A stretch of DNA of 64,000 nt from contig JACKDW010000007.1 of NCBI GenBank assembly GCA_020633295.1, positions 186,001 through 250,000 on the forward strand, written 5' to 3'. A program made the translations under genes and the position numbers. The notes below the pieces were generated by a model. The model had not been told where the DNA came from. It made no database searches and saw only the letters and a program-made list of their open reading frames with translations. The stretch comes from Myxococcales bacterium. Lineage in GTDB: Bacteria > Myxococcota_A > Polyangia > Nannocystales > Nannocystaceae. Position 1 is the first letter of the stretch; each line of letters starts with the position of its first letter. Shown here one piece after another: positions 62,510 through 64,000 of the stretch.

Positions 62510-63445
62510 ATGACGACGCCACGCTCCCGCACGCCCTTCCTCCTGCCCGTCCTCCTGCCCCTGTCGATGCTGCTCGTCGGCGCGACCGCCTGCGGCGGCT
62601 CGGAGCCCGCCAAGCCGCTGGCCGAGAAAGCCGAGAAGCTCGAGATCGAGAAGCCCAAGGCGGCCGGGACCATGAAGTTCACGGTGGATCCGGCGAGCTC
62701 GACGCTCGGCTTCGCGATGGACGCGCCGGTGGAGAAGATCCGCGGCAAGGTGCCCGCGGCGGCGACGACCGGCGTCGTGTACGCCGACCTCGACGACATC
62801 ACCAAGAGCACGGCGCTGATCCACGTCGACATCCACGAGCTCGAGCTGTTCCAGCAGGTGCAGGGCGAGGACGGGGCGTTCGGCGAGGAGGTCAAGCAGC
62901 CGACGCAGAACGAGCACGCGCGCCAGTGGCTCGAGATCAGCGAAGATGTCCCCGAGGACATCCGCAAGAAGAACGAGCTGATCGAGTTCTCGCTCGCGTC
63001 GATCAAGGACGCGTCGGCGGCGAGCGTCAACGCGCTGGAGGGCGACAGCCGCACCGTCACCTTCACGGCCACGGGCGAGTTCCTGCTGCACCAGCGCAAG
63101 GCGCAGAAGGACGCGAAGATCGAGGCGACCTTCACGTACAAGGACGGCAAGCCGGTCTCGGTGACGGTCAAGACGGTCGAGCCGCTCTCGATCACGCTCG
63201 ACGAGTACGACGTGCGCCCGCGCAAGGGCTTCGGCGTGCTCGCGGCCAAGACGCTCGACGCGCTCGCGCCCAAGGTCGCCAAGGACGCCGAGGTCTCGGT
63301 CGAGTTCACCGCGACGCTCGACCCCGACGCGGCGATGCCCGAGTCCAAGGCCGAGGGCGCGAAGCCGGCGGGTCCCGGCGCGGGCCTGGACGAGGCCAAG
63401 GCCGCCGAGGGCGACGCGAAGGCCGACGCGAACGCGAGCGAGTGA
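62510..63445 (+). CDS. YceI-like lipoprotein
   Basis: A 311-residue exported protein: signal FLLPVLLPLSMLLVGATAC with Cys near 28, then a Lys/Glu linker and a YceI-type lipocalin-like domain (FTVDPASSTLGFAMDAP, ALIHVDIHELELF, RTVTFTATGEFLLHQRKAQ, FTYKDGKPVSVTV). YceI proteins bind isoprenoid-like lipids and act in stress or transport. The C-terminus is Ala/Glu/Lys/Asp-rich. ATG at 62510 starts the signal; no Shine-Dalgarno is seen. It is divergent from the ECF operon, across 130 bp. Confidence 0.75.
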   Translation: MTTPRSRTPFLLPVLLPLSMLLVGATACGGSEPAKPLAEKAEKLEIEKPKAAGTMKFTVDPASSTLGFAMDAPVEKIRGKVPAAATTGVVYADLDDITKSTALIHVDIHELELFQQVQGEDGAFGEEVKQPTQNEHARQWLEISEDVPEDIRKKNELIEFSLASIKDASAASVNALEGDSRTVTFTATGEFLLHQRKAQKDAKIEATFTYKDGKPVSVTVKTVEPLSITLDEYDVRPRKGFGVLAAKTLDALAPKVAKDAEVSVEFTATLDPDAAMPESKAEGAKPAGPGAGLDEAKAAEGDAKADANASE

Positions 63446-63449
63446 TCCT

Positions 63450-63475
63450 GTAACCTGGCGCCGGCGTACCGCGAT
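63450..63475 (+). promoter_or_regulatory. Candidate ECF-type promoter of the Cys-repeat gene
   Basis: GTAACC (63450-63455), 16 bases, CGAT (63472-63475) fits a GTAACC-N16-CGAA-like ECF promoter with one -10 mismatch; such promoters precede bufferin operons in Caulobacter under SigF (from memory). It is about 120 bp upstream of the ATG and starts just after the previous stop codon. Confidence 0.45.
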
Positions 63476-63594
63476 TGGCCTGGTACCGACGGCCGCGCGG
63501 CTGTGCCCGGCCCCCACGAGTCGCCATCACGGCGACACGACGATTGAACGACGACTCGGCGCCCTGCGCGTCACGAACAGAGAGACGACGACCT

Positions 63595-64000
63595 ATGGAT
63601 CTGAAGACCATCACCGCGACCCTCGCCATGCTCGGCACCAGCCTCACGCTCGCGGCCTGTAACAAGACCAACGCGGACGCGACCGAGGTCCCGGCTGCGA
63701 CCGAGAAGCCCGCGGCGGGCGAGGGCTCCTGCGGCGCCAAGGGCGACGGCTCCTGCGGCGCCAAGGCCGGCGAGGGCTCCTGCGGCGGCGAGGAGCACAG
63801 CGGCGAGGGCCACTGCGGCGACAAGGCCGGCGAGGGCTCCTGCGGCGCCAAGGGCGACGGCTCCTGCGGCGCCAAGCCGGACGGCGAGGGCTCCTGTGGA
63901 GCCGAGCCCGACGCGTCGGCGAGCGCCGGCGCGGAGACGGCCGGCGACGCGGCGGCGGCCGACGCGACGGTGGCCTCGAGCGAGACGGCCAAGGCCGAGC
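63595..64000 (+). CDS. Secreted protein with seven [E/D]GxCG motifs, MNIO-RiPP precursor candidate (partial)
   Basis: Open to the window end (135 residues seen, no stop). Signal KTITATLAMLGTSLTLAAC, lipobox LAAC, Cys22. From residue 43 there are seven pentapeptides: EGSCG (43), DGSCG (51), EGSCG (60), EGHCG (71), EGSCG (80), DGSCG (88), EGSCG (98), mostly spaced by 8-11 residues with Lys/Gly between. After 110 comes an Ala/Asp/Thr-rich tail. Repeated EGxCG cysteines behind a Sec signal are the hallmark of HvfA/bufferin-type precursors whose Cys-Gly become oxazolone/thioamide or related heterocycles by an MNIO (DUF692) enzyme with a DUF2063 partner. Neither enzyme is visible here, so this is by analogy. 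An unmodified metal-binding or structural lipoprotein is the alternative. Confidence 0.7.
   Translation, partial: MDLKTITATLAMLGTSLTLAACNKTNADATEVPAATEKPAAGEGSCGAKGDGSCGAKAGEGSCGGEEHSGEGHCGDKAGEGSCGAKGDGSCGAKPDGEGSCGAEPDASASAGAETAGDAAAADATVASSETAKAE

Noticed and set aside
61183..63399. Extended minus-strand frame upstream of the envelope gene
   Set aside because: The extension runs antisense to the YceI-like gene; the signal peptide and ribosome site place the start at 62379.

Overview
The window is GC-rich chromosomal DNA, almost fully coding, and most likely comes from a myxobacterium, probably suborder Nannocystineae (inference). Signs are the FHA/zinc-ribbon and TPR/HEAT proteins, two DnaK paralogues, a group 2 sigma-70 plus sigma-like regulators, and many secreted lipoproteins with Ser/Thr-rich linkers and cysteine-rich or choice-of-anchor L domains. 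No rRNA, tRNA, insertion sequence, prophage or CRISPR array was seen.

Layout. 73-2999: purH-purD (end of purine synthesis). 3101-4287: a sigma-region-4-like regulator and a MerR-type regulator, followed by a gene-free stretch with repeats. 4911-10507: a MepA-like peptidoglycan endopeptidase, DnaK and Lon. 10684-13930: lamin-tail lipoprotein, a small conserved ORF, and the chromosome segregation pair parA-parB. 13958-15195: fmdB-like zinc ribbon gene overlapping folD. 15538-21312: TPR/HEAT protein and two tandem zinc-ribbon/double-FHA proteins. 21331-23076: small IPT lipoprotein and a sigma-70 factor. 23781-26944: phosphatidylserine decarboxylase overlapping a disordered methyltransferase. 27116-30281: pyrD, pyrK, rimI and engB. 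30336-32572: coaE and a CoA-transferase. 32600-38723: second DnaK, M23 lipoprotein, XerC and an LRR lipoprotein. 38792-46147: APC permease and a four-gene Gld-type ABC operon. 46523-51330: three unrelated plus-strand genes (unknown lipoprotein, Glu/Leu-type dehydrogenase, M13 peptidase). 51388-55947: Cys-rich lipoprotein, three-gene ABC exporter and a Bax-inhibitor-1 family protein. 56123-59634: three secreted lipoproteins. 59709-62379: a translationally coupled envelope protein / ECF sigma / anti-sigma operon. 62510-64000: a YceI-like lipoprotein, then a gene cut by the window end.

Many operons are tightly coupled by 4-nt ATGA or GTGA overlaps: fmdB/folD, psd/methyltransferase, pyrK/pyrD, the Gld-type operon, the ABC exporter, and the ECF module.

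The most unusual item is the right-edge gene at 63595. It encodes a small secreted protein with seven [E/D]G[S/H]CG motifs, the pattern of precursors of MNIO (DUF692)-modified, metal-binding RiPPs of the HvfA/bufferin type. A GTAACC-N16-CGAT ECF-like promoter candidate lies upstream of it, a related element lies before the neighbouring lipoprotein gene, and an ECF sigma operon is about 2.4 kb away. The modifying enzymes, if present, would lie beyond the window.
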